Position numbers and translations under genes: made by a program. From NCBI GenBank assembly GCA_028622995.1, contig JAJQJQ010000002.1:8556001-8620000 (forward strand): 64,000 nt of DNA. Direction: 5' to 3'. The notes below the pieces were generated by a model, which searched no databases, was not told the origin of the DNA, and saw only the letters and a program-made list of their open reading frames with translations. The stretch is from Panagrolaimus kolymaensis (taxonomy: Eukaryota; Nematoda; Chromadorea; Rhabditida; Panagrolaimidae). Below, piece after piece: positions 54,401 through 64,000 of the stretch (position 1 is its first letter; each line of letters starts with the position of its first letter).

Positions 54401-57400
54401 CATCAGTTGCTAAAACAGCGGAAGAAAAACTTTAAAACACAAGTTTTACATTTAAAAAATATTTTATTTATTTGGAAAGTATGCCACCTTTTCTCTTCGA
54501 GGAGAAATTTATTTTTTTGTCTATCAATAAAGCATCATCAGTTGCTAAAACAGCGGAAGAAAAACTTCCAAACACAAGTTTTACATTTAAAAAATATTTT
54601 ATTTATTTGGAAAGTATGCCACCTTTTCTCTTCGAGGAGAAATTTATTTTTTTGTCTATCAATAAAGCATCATCAGTTGCTAAAACAGCGGAAGAAAAAC
54701 TTTAAAACACAAGTTTTACATTTAAAAAATATTTTATTTATTTGGAAAGTATGCCACCTTTTCTCTTCGAGGAGAAATTTATTTTTTTGTCTATCAATAA
54801 AGCATCATCAGTTGCTAAAACAGCGGAAGAAAAACTTTAAAACACAAGTTTTACATTTAAAAAATATTTTATTTATTTGGAAAGTATGCCACCTTTTCTC
54901 TTCGAGGAGAAATTTATTTTTTTGTCTATCAATAAAGCATCATCAGTTGCTAAAACAGCGGAAGAAAAACTTCCAAACACAAGTTTTACATTTAAAAAAT
55001 ATTTTATTTATTTGGAAAGTATGCCACCTTTTCTCTTCGAGGAGAAATTTATTTTTTTGTCTATCAATAAAGCATCATCAGTTGCTAAAACAGCGGAAGA
55101 AAAACTTCCAAACACAAGTTTTACATTTAAAAAATATTTTATTTATTTGGAAAGTATGCCACCTTTTCTCTTCGAGGAGAAATTTATTTTTTTGTCTATC
55201 AATAAAGCATCATCAGTTGCTAAAACAGCGGAAGAAAAACTTCCAAACACAAGTTTTACATTTAAAAAATATTTTATTTATTTGGAAAGTATGCCACCTT
55301 TTCTCTTCGAGGAGAAATTTATTTTTTTGTCTATCAATAAAGCATCATCAGTTGCTAAAACAGCGGAAGAAAAACTTCCAAACACAAGTTTTACATTTAA
55401 AAAATATTTTATTTATTTGGAAAGTATGCCACCTTTTCTCTTCGAGGAGAAATTTATTTTTTTGTCTATCAATAAAGCATCATCAGTTGCTAAAACATCA
55501 GAAGAAAAACTTCCAAACAAAAGTTTTACATTTAAAAAATATTTTATTTATTTGGAAAGTATGCCACCTTTTCTCTTCGAGGAGAAATTTATTTTTTTGT
55601 CTATCAATAAAGCATCATCAGTTGCTAAAACAGCGGAAGAAAAACTTTAAAACACAAGTTTTACATTTAAAAAATATTTTATTTATTTGGAAAGTATGCC
55701 ACCTTTTCTCTTCGAGGAGAAATTTATTTTTTTGTCTATCAATAAAGCATCATCAGCTGCTAAAACATCAGAAGAAAAACTTCCAAACACAAGTTTTACA
55801 TTTAAAAAATATTTTATTTATTTGGAAAGTATGCCACCTTTTCTCTTCGAGGAGAAATTTATTTTTTTGTCTATCAATAAAGCATCATCAGTTGCTAAAA
55901 CAGCGGAAGAAAAACTTTAAAACACAAGTTTTACATTTAAAAAATATTTTATTTATTTGGAAAGTATGCCACCTTTTCTCTTCGAGGAGAAATTTATTTT
56001 TTTGTCTATCAATAAAGCATCATCAGTTGCTAAAACAGCGGAAGAAAAACTTTAAAACACAAGTTTTACATTTAAAAAATATTTTATTTATTTGGAAAGT
56101 ATGCCACCTTTTCTCTTCGAGGAGAAATTTATTTTTTTGTCTATCAATAAAGCATCATCAGTTGCTAAAACAGCGGAAGAAAAACTTCCAAACACAAGTT
56201 TTACATTTAAAAAATATTTTATTTATTTGGAAAGTATGCCACCTTTTCTCTTCGAGGAGAAATTTATTTTTTTGTCTATCAATAAAGCATCATCAGTTGC
56301 TAAAACAGCGGAAGAAAAACTTCCAAACACAAGTTTTACATTTAAAAAATATTTTATTTATTTGGAAAGTATGCCACCTTTTCTCTTCGAGGAGAAATTT
56401 ATTTTTTTGTCTATCAATAAAGCATCATCAGTTGCTAAAACAGCGGAAGAAAAACTTCCAAACACAAGTTTTACATTTAAAAAATATTTTATTTATTTGG
56501 AAAGTATGCCACCTTTTCTCTTCGAGGAGAAATTTATTTTTTTGTCTATCAATAAAGCATCATCAGTTGCTAAAACAGCGGAAGAAAAACTTCCAAACAC
56601 AAGTTTTACATTTAAAAAATATTTTATTTATTTGGAAAGTATGCCACCTTTTCTCTTCGAGGAGAAATTTATTTTTTTGTCTATCAATAAAGCATCATCA
56701 GTTGCTAAAACATCAGAAGAAAAACTTCCAAACACAAGTTTTACATTTAAAAAATATTTTATTTATTTGGAAAGTATGCCACCTTTTCTCTTCGAGGAGA
56801 AATTTATTTTTTTGTCTATCAATAAAGCATCATCAGTTGCTAAAACAGCGGAAGAAAAACTTCCAAACACAAGTTTTACATTTAAAAAATATTTTATTTA
56901 TTTGGAAAGTATGCCACCTTTTCTCTTCGAGGAGAAATTTATTTTTTTGTCTATCAATAAAGCATCATCAGTTGCTAAAACAGCGGAAGAAAAACTTTAA
57001 AACACAAGTTTTACATTTAAAAAATATTTTATTTATTTGGAAAGTATGCCACCTTTTCTCTTCGAGGAGAAATTTATTTTTTTGTCTATCAATAAAGCAT
57101 CATCAGTTGCTAAAACAGCGGAAGAAAAACTTTAAAACACAAGTTTTACATTTAAAAAATATTTTATTTATTTGGAAAGTATGCCACCTTTTCTCTTCGA
57201 GGAGAAATTTATTTTTTTGTCTATCAATAAAGCATCATCAGTTGCTAAAACAGCGGAAGAAAAACTTCCAAACACAAGTTTTACATTTAAAAAATATTTT
57301 ATTTATTTGGAAAGTATGCCACCTTTTCTCTTCGAGGAGAAATTTATTTTTTTGTCTATCAATAAAGCATCATCAGTTGCTAAAACAGCGGAAGAAAAAC

Positions 57401-60400
57401 TTCCAAACACAAGTTTTACATTTAAAAAATATTTTATTTATTTGGAAAGTATGCCACCTTTTCTCTTCGAGGAGAAATTTATTTTTTTGTCTATCAATAA
57501 AGCATCATCAGTTGCTAAAACAGCGGAAGAAAAACTTCCAAACACAAGTTTTACATTTAAAAAATATTTTATTTATTTGGAAAGTATGCCACCTTTTCTC
57601 TTCGAGGAGAAATTTATTTTTTTGTCTATCAATAAAGCATCATCAGTTGCTAAAACAGCGGAAGAAAAACTTCCAAACACAAGTTTTACATTTAAAAAAT
57701 ATTTTATTTATTTGGAAAGTATGCCACCTTTTCTCTTCGAGGAGAAATTTATTTTTTTGTCTATCAATAAAGCATCATCAGTTGCTAAAACATCAGAAGA
57801 AAAACTTCCAAACAAAAGTTTTACATTTAAAAAATATTTTATTTATTTGGAAAGTATGCCACCTTTTCTCTTCGAGGAGAAATTTATTTTTTTGTCTATC
57901 AATAAAGCATCATCAGTTGCTAAAACAGCGGAAGAAAAACTTTAAAACACAAGTTTTACATTTAAAAAATATTTTATTTATTTGGAAAGTATGCCACCTT
58001 TTCTCTTCGAGGAGAAATTTATTTTTTTGTCTATCAATAAAGCATCATCAGCTGCTAAAACATCAGAAGAAAAACTTCCAAACACAAGTTTTACATTTAA
58101 AAAATATTTTATTTATTTGGAAAGTATGCCACCTTTTCTCTTCGAGGAGAAATTTATTTTTTTGTCTATCAATAAAGCATCATCAGTTGCTAAAACAGCG
58201 GAAGAAAAACTTTAAAACACAAGTTTTACATTTAAAAAATATTTTATTTATTTGGAAAGTATGCCACCTTTTCTCTTCGAGGAGAAATTTATTTTTTTGT
58301 CTATCAATAAAGCATCATCAGTTGCTAAAACAGCGGAAGAAAAACTTTAAAACACAAGTTTTACATTTAAAAAATATTTTATTTATTTGGAAAGTATGCC
58401 ACCTTTTCTCTTCGAGGAGAAATTTATTTTTTTGTCTATCAATAAAGCATCATCAGTTGCTAAAACAGCGGAAGAAAAACTTCCAAACACAAGTTTTACA
58501 TTTAAAAAATATTTTATTTATTTGGAAAGTATGCCACCTTTTCTCTTCGAGGAGAAATTTATTTTTTTGTCTATCAATAAAGCATCATCAGTTGCTAAAA
58601 CAGCGGAAGAAAAACTTCCAAACACAAGTTTTACATTTAAAAAATATTTTATTTATTTGGAAAGTATGCCACCTTTTCTCTTCGAGGAGAAATTTATTTT
58701 TTTGTCTATCAATAAAGCATCATCAGTTGCTAAAACAGCGGAAGAAAAACTTCCAAACACAAGTTTTACATTTAAAAAATATTTTATTTATTTGGAAAGT
58801 ATGCCACCTTTTCTCTTCGAGGAGAAATTTATTTTTTTGTCTATCAATAAAGCATCATCAGTTGCTAAAACATCAGAAGAAAAACTTCCAAACACAAGTT
58901 TTACATTTAAAAAATATTTTATTTATTTGGAAAGTATGCCACCTTTTCTCTTCGAGGAGAAATTTATTTTTTTGTCTATCAATAAAGCATCATCAGTTGC
59001 TAAAACAGCGGAAGAAAAACTTCCAAACACAAGTTTTACATTTAAAAAATATTTTATTTATTTGGAAAGTATGCCACCTTTTCTCTTCGAGGAGAAATTT
59101 ATTTTTTTGTCTATCAATAAAGCATCATCAGTTGCTAAAACAGCGGAAGAAAAACTTTAAAACACAAGTTTTACATTTAAAAAATATTTTATTTATTTGG
59201 AAAGTATGCCACCTTTTCTCTTCGAGGAGAAATTTATTTTTTTGTCTATCAATAAAGCATCATCAGCTGCTAAAACATCAGAAGAAAAACTTCCAAACAC
59301 AAGTTTTACATTTAAAAAATATTTTATTTATTTGGAAAGTATGCCACCTTTTCTCTTCGAGGAGAAATTTATTTTTTTGTCTATCAATAAAGCATCATCA
59401 GCTGCTAAAACATCAGAAGAAAAACTTCCAAACACAAGTTTTACATTTAAAAAATATTTTATTTATTTGGAAAGTATGCCACCTTTTCTCTTCGAGGAGA
59501 AATTTATTTTTTTGTCTATCAATAAAGCATCATCAGTTGCTAAAACAGCGGAAGAAAAACTTTAAAACACAAGTTTTACATTTAAAAAATATTTTATTTA
59601 TTTGGAAAGTATGCCACCTTTTCTCTTCGAGGAGAAATTTATTTTTTTGTCTATCAATAAAGCATCATCAGCTGCTAAAACATCAGAAGAAAAACTTCCA
59701 AACACAAGTTTTACATTTAAAAAATATTTTATTTATTTGGAAAGTATGCCACCTTTTCTCTTCGAGGAGAAATTTATTTTTTTGTCAATCAATAAAGCAT
59801 CATCAGCTGCTAAAAATTCAGAAGAAAAACCTTCAAACAAAAGTTTTGGATTTAAAAAATATTTTATTTATTTGGAATGTATGCCACCTTTTCTCTTCGA
59901 GGAGAAATTTATTTTTTTGTCTATCAATAAAGCATCATCAGTTGCTAAAACAGCGGAAGAAAAACTTTAAAACACAAGTTTTACATTTAAAAAATATTTT
60001 ATTTATTTGGAAAGTATGCCACCTTTTCTCTTCGAGGAGAAATTTATTTTTTTGTCTATCAATAAAGCATCATCAGTTGCTAAAACATCAGAAGAAAAAC
60101 TTCCAAACACAAGTTTTACATTTAAAAAATATTTTATTTATTTGGAATGTATGCCACCTTTTCTCTTCGAGGAGAAATTTATTTTTTTGTCTATCAATAA
60201 AGCATCATCAGTTGCTAAAACAGCGGAAGAAAAACTTTAAAACACAAGTTTTACATTTAAAAAATATTTTATTTATTTGGAAAGTATGCCACCTTTTCTC
60301 TTCGAGGAGAAATTTATTTTTTTGTCTATCAATAAAGCATCATCAGCTGCTAAAACATCAGAAGAAAAACTTCCAAACACAAGTTTTACATTTAAAAAAT

Positions 60401-61907
60401 ATTTTATTTATTTGGAAAGTATGCCACCTTTTCTCTTCGAGGAGAAATTTATTTTTTTGTCTATCAATAAAGCATCATCAGTTGCTAAAACATCAGAAGA
60501 AAAACTTCCAAACACAAGTTTTACATTTAAAAAATATTTTATTTATTTGGAATGTATGCCACCTTTTCTCTTCGAGGAGAAATTTATTTTTTTGTCTATC
60601 AATAAAGCATCATCAGCTGCTAAAAATTCAGAAGAAAAACCTTCAAACAAAAGTTTTGGATTTAAAAAATATTTTATTTATTTGGAATGTATGCCACCTT
60701 TTCTCTTCGAGGAGAAATTTATTTTTTTGTCTATCAATAAAGCATCATCAGTTGCTAAAAATTCAGAAGAAAAACCTTCAAACAAAAGTTTTGGATTTAA
60801 AAAATATTTTATTTATTTGGAATGTATGCCACCTTTTCTCTTCGAGGAGAAATTTATTTTTTTGTCTATCAATAAAGCATCATCAGTTGCTAAAAATTCA
60901 GAAGAAAAACCTTCAAACAAAAGTTTTGGATTTAAAAAATATTTTATTTATTTGGAATGTATGCCACCTTTTCTCTTCGAGGAGAAATTTATTTTTTTGT
61001 CTATCAATAAAGCATCATCAGTTGCTAAAACAGCGGAAGAAAAACTTTAAAACACAAGTTTTACATTTAAAAAATATTTTATTTATTTGGAAAGTATGCC
61101 ACCTTTTCTCTTCGAGGAGAAATTTATTTTTTTGTCTATCAATAAAGCATCATCAGTTGCTAAAACAGCGGAAGAAAAACTTCCAAACACAAGTTTTACA
61201 TTTAAAAAATATTTTATTTATTTGGAAAGTATGCCACCTTTTCTCTTCGAGGAGAAATTTATTTTTTTGTCTATCAATAAAGCATCATCAGTTGCTAAAA
61301 CAGCGGAAGAAAAACTTTAAAACACAAGTTTTACATTTAAAAAATATTTTATTTATTTGGAAAGTATGCCACCTTTTCTCTTCGAGGAGAAATTTATTTT
61401 TTTGTCTATCAATAAAGCATCATCAGTTGCTAAAACAGCGGAAGAAAAACTTTAAAACACAAGTTTTACATTTAAAAAATATTTTATTTATTTGGAAAGT
61501 ATGCCACCTTTTCTCTTCGAGGAGAAATTTATTTTTTTGTCTATCAATAAAGCATCATCAGTTGCTAAAACATCAGAAGAAAAACTTCCAAACACAAGTT
61601 TTACATTTAAAAAATATTTTATTTATTTGGAATGTATGCCACCTTTTCTCTTCGAGGAGAAATTTATTTTTTTGTCTATCAATAAAGCATCATCAGTTGC
61701 TAAAACAGCGGAAGAAAAACTTTAAAACACAAGTTTTACATTTAAAAAATATTTTATTTATTTGGAAAGTATGCCACCTTTTCTCTTCGAGGAGAAATTT
61801 ATTTTTTTGTCTATCAATAAAGCATCATCAGTTGCTAAAACAGCGGAAGAAAAACTTTAAAACACAAGTTTTACATTTAAAAAATATTTTATTTATTTGG
61901 AAAGTAT
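51410..61907 (+). repeat. 135-bp tandem satellite array, about 78 units, coding-derived
   Basis: The unit reads GTTGCTAAAACAGCGGAAG ... TATTTGGAAAGTATGCCACC ... TTTTTGTCTATCAATAAAG CATCATCA and repeats every 135 bases with very few changes. Four main variants occur: AACAGCGGAAG...CTTCCAAAC, the same with CTTTAAAAC, AACATCAGAAG, and AATTCAGAAG...CCTTCAAACAAAAG...GGATTT. As 135 = 45 codons, frames persist: one is open for over 10 kb (unit LLKQRKKNFQTQVLHLKN). Another encodes MPPFLFEEKFIFLSINK then ASSVAKTAEEKLPNTSF, broken only in CTTTAA units. The latter frame matches the exon at 14649-14787, so it is likely the ancestral one. One early unit has lost an A at about 51691. The array probably does not encode a working giant protein. 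Confidence 0.95.
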
Positions 61908-62091
61908 TTTAACAAATTTGTTATCATTTTTCCAAGCTTTTTTGAAAATTTAAGGTTTAATATTTTTTTGGAAAACTGTTTAATAAAATGTTTAAATAAT
62001 AATAATATTTATTATTTTTATGCTCATATACTTATAACTTCAAAAATTATAAAAGTAAATAAAAAAATAAAAAGTATAGTCTTTTAGTTGC
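61908..62091. other. Spacer after the array
   Basis: AT-rich, unrelated to the C-terminal coding part of the F-box-like family that would be expected if the array were a clean insertion. Confidence 0.5.
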
Positions 62092-62412
62092 TTATTTCTT
62101 TCCAAAGAAACGACCAAGAGTGCTAACAAACTTTTCCGCTTCATGGCTATTATGTTTATGATCATCACCATGCTTGTCGTTTTCGACACGTTTGTCACCA
62201 TGGTTGTGATCTATTTTGTTTCCACCATGTTTGTGAACTTCGTCATGTTTGGCTCTGTGATCTTCGCCGTGTTTGTGATCATCGACATGCTTATTATCTT
62301 CGGCATGTTTGTCTTCACCATGATCTTGACTTAATTTCTCTGCATCACAAAGATATGGATTGACAATGAACAAAATGGTTAAAGTTGCCGCCAAAAGGGT
62401 AAAGTTAACCAT
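62092..62412 (-). CDS. Small secreted His/Asp-rich protein (106 aa)
   Basis: ATG 62412 with a clear signal peptide (MVNFTLLAATLTILFIVNPY). The mature part is made of short repeats rich in His, Asp, Lys and Glu (DDHKHGEDH, KHGGNKIDHNHGDK), a composition that binds divalent metals such as zinc or copper. The C-terminus (AEKFVSTLGRFFGKK) can form a cationic amphipathic helix and is shared with the gene at 63668-64000. Single exon. Metal binding is inferred from composition. Confidence 0.75.
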   Translation of the reverse strand: MVNFTLLAATLTILFIVNPYLCDAEKLSQDHGEDKHAEDNKHVDDHKHGEDHRAKHDEVHKHGGNKIDHNHGDKRVENDKHGDDHKHNSHEAEKFVSTLGRFFGKK

Positions 62413-62534
62413 AATTTTAACCCTAAAAAATTATTCTTTTTAAAAATTTTTTAGATTTAAATTTAGGTATTATTAATACAAGAAAATGAGAGAATTATGA
62501 TATATGTAAAAATTTTCTAGAAAAAAATTTGTAA

Positions 62535-62894
62535 CTTACAAGGGACCTTTTTTACATGATTTTTCTGTGGGCAAAATCTGCTTAGCCCAAAATGTTCTAC
62601 ACATTTTTTTAAGACTTTTCGGAAAATTTCACGTGCCATGGGGAGAGGAGAAAAAAGTTATGAATTTTTAAAGTATTTTTAACGTTTTATCGATCTATAG
62701 GCTTTCCCTATGAGACGCTTTTGACTCATAGGGTTTCCCTATAGATCTTGAAAAACTTTGGGAGCTTGTAACTTTTTTCTCCTCTCCCCATGACACGTGA
62801 AATTTTCCAAAAAGTCTTAAAAATATGTGTAGAATATTTTGGGCTAAGCAGATTTTGCCCAGAGAAAAATCACCTAAAATAGGTCCCTTGTTAG
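62535..62894. mobile_element. Palindromic foldback element (MITE-like)
   Basis: Ends CTTACAAGGGACCT (left) and AGGTCCCTTGTTAG (right) are inverted copies. The arms stay complementary over most of about 360 bases (CTCCTCTCCCCATG and TTTGGGCTAAGCAGATTTTG against their inverted partners). The centre is GATCTATAGG..TTTCCCTATGAG against CTCATAGGG..CCCTATAGATC around 62700-62745. TA lies at both borders. No ORF. Likely a non-autonomous DNA transposon. Confidence 0.75.
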
Positions 62895-63667
62895 TACAAT
62901 ATTTATAAAAAAAAATTTAGCCCCAAAAAAAGAAGCGTAACTTTTAAGCTCAAAAATTGTAGCGTTGGAAGAAGTGTTTTTCCAAACCATATTTTTCTCT
63001 TAAAAAATCGTACTAACGAAAAACACGATTTTCTTCAAACTTTTTATAATGCTTGAAGATTTATATATTCGAACTAAAGCAGAATAATTAGTTTCAGAAG
63101 GTGTTAGCTTTAAGTGTTTTTATAATTATTTAAAATTTTTATTGTATTTTTTTTGTTAAAGCTTTTAAGCCACATTGTTTATTTTGCAAGTTTTTCTGCA
63201 AAATAATGAGGAATATATTTTTTCAGCATAAAAATATTTTGAAATTAGTTTTAAAAATTATCTATCAATAAATCACATATATCTTGAGAAAAAGGATAAA
63301 CGTGGAAAGTTTACAAGTACCAAAACAAAAGCATTTTAATGAAATATGGGAAGAAGGTATTTTGAAGTTTGTCTTATTATTTTTTTGTGTGTGATTGATT
63401 TGCTTTTTTAATTATTTTATTTTAGAACCAATTTTTTCTTCACAAAAATTATGCAAACATTAAATAAATGTTTTATTGATTTGTTTTTTTACTAAATTTT
63501 TCATATTACTTTGGTTATGGGTTTATGTCCATCTTTTTATATTATTTACTTTTAATATGTATAATATGTTTAATTAAAATTACTTATTAATTTAATGCTT
63601 ATAAATTTATTATTTTCACAATTCCAAAGTTAAGATAAAACAATAAAAAGTATAGTCTTTTAGTCAC
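62895..63667. other. Intergenic, nothing recognised
   Basis: Strongly AT-rich; no open frame with family features. Confidence 0.5.
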
Positions 63668-64000
63668 TTATTTCTTTCCAAATATACTACCAAGAGTGTT
63701 GGCAAACTTTCCTAATTCATGAGCGACTGGTTTTCCTACTTCTACAAACCCCTTAATTGGGTTAATATCTTTAAGAACAGTAACAAGAGGAGTGTCCTTC
63801 CGTATTTTTTGATATAAAATAGCTGGTGGACCCATTGTAGCAACTTGTTGACCATTTCCTGCGGTTATGAGATAATAATGCCATGCAGGTTTTTTTGTAT
63901 CACTATAGCCAGCAGAAACCACGGAAACAATGTCATTAATAGTGTTGTCCTTACCGAGTTCAGTATATTCCACAGAATTAGCTTCACCAAGTTCAAAGAA
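63668..64000 (-). CDS. Secreted protein, C-terminal part (5' end beyond window)
   Basis: The frame is open from the window edge (FFELGEANSVEYTELGKDN) to TAA at 63668-63670, so the N-terminus lies outside. There is no ATG in the visible part. The body (VSVVSAGYSDTKKPAWHYYL, then GNGQQVATMGPPA) resembles a small beta-rich, cystatin-like secreted protein, but this is only an impression. The end, KFANTLGSIFGKK, and the following 3' DNA are shared with the His-rich gene at 62092. Confidence 0.6.
   Translation of the reverse strand, partial: FFELGEANSVEYTELGKDNTINDIVSVVSAGYSDTKKPAWHYYLITAGNGQQVATMGPPAILYQKIRKDTPLVTVLKDINPIKGFVEVGKPVAHELGKFANTLGSIFGKK

Noticed and set aside
51410..61907. CRISPR-like array
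   Set aside because: Units are contiguous with no variable spacers, and the genome is eukaryotic.
51503..61912. A 3469-residue giant protein in one open frame
   Set aside because: The frame stays open because the 135-bp period is a multiple of three; its sequence (LLKQRKKNF, CHLFSSRRNLFFC) is not the frame shared with the spliced-looking exon at 14.65 kb, and there is no proper start.

Overview
The window is strongly AT-rich eukaryotic DNA. Genes carry many short GT-AG introns (about 34-140 nt) plus two likely GC-AG ones. The gene set points to a nematode: an Srx-like and a second serpentine receptor, a large F-box-like family, tandem C-type lectin (CTLD) genes, LDL-receptor class A (LDLa) membrane proteins, an alpha-1,3-fucosyltransferase, and a GH16 glucanase of the fungal/laminarinase type. 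A free-living or plant-associated tylenchine/panagrolaimid is my guess; that rank is inference and is not proved by the sequence.

Layout. 0-7 kb: four F-box-like genes (the first cut by the window edge) around a type II membrane protein with five LDLa repeats. 7-9.5 kb: a 7TM receptor, then a TA-flanked foldback element full of TGTGACA words. 10-12.4 kb: a duplicated cysteine-rich surface protein and two head-to-head LDLa genes that both lack their membrane-anchor exons. 13-16.2 kb: small or damaged genes, including a two-unit copy of the 135-bp repeat next to a possible source exon. 16.5-21.8 kb: a tandem family of four-transmembrane proteins (three intact, one pseudogene) with an identical four-exon plan and shared promoter blocks. 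22-23.7 kb: an element with terminal inverted repeats over 500 bp, each carrying a tRNA-like pol III promoter, around one ORF of unknown function. 24.6-26.3 kb: a very diverged Hsp70-like gene whose domains seem to be in permuted order. 27-36 kb: one more F-box-like gene, then two ten-exon genes with four CTLDs each, arranged head to head. 36-51 kb: a C2HC zinc-finger gene, a GT10 fucosyltransferase with a frame problem, an Srx-type receptor, more F-box-like copies, a secreted protein with one in-frame stop, a PAN+GH16 glucanase and an ADP-ribosylglycohydrolase.

From 51.4 to 61.9 kb there is one tandem array of a 135-bp unit (about 78 copies) that starts inside the coding region of an F-box-like gene. 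As 135 is 45 codons, an ORF of more than 10 kb runs through it, and a second frame of the same unit matches a spliced-looking exon at 14.65 kb. I read it as a satellite born from a coding exon. The last 2 kb hold two secreted-protein genes with a shared C-terminus and 3' end, separated by a palindromic element.

The genes do not form a pathway. The window looks like a fast-evolving accessory region: expanded receptor/lectin/F-box families, inverted duplications, and repeats that repeatedly interrupt genes. Exon borders were placed by eye from GT/GC-AG sites, reading frame and comparison of paralogues inside the window.
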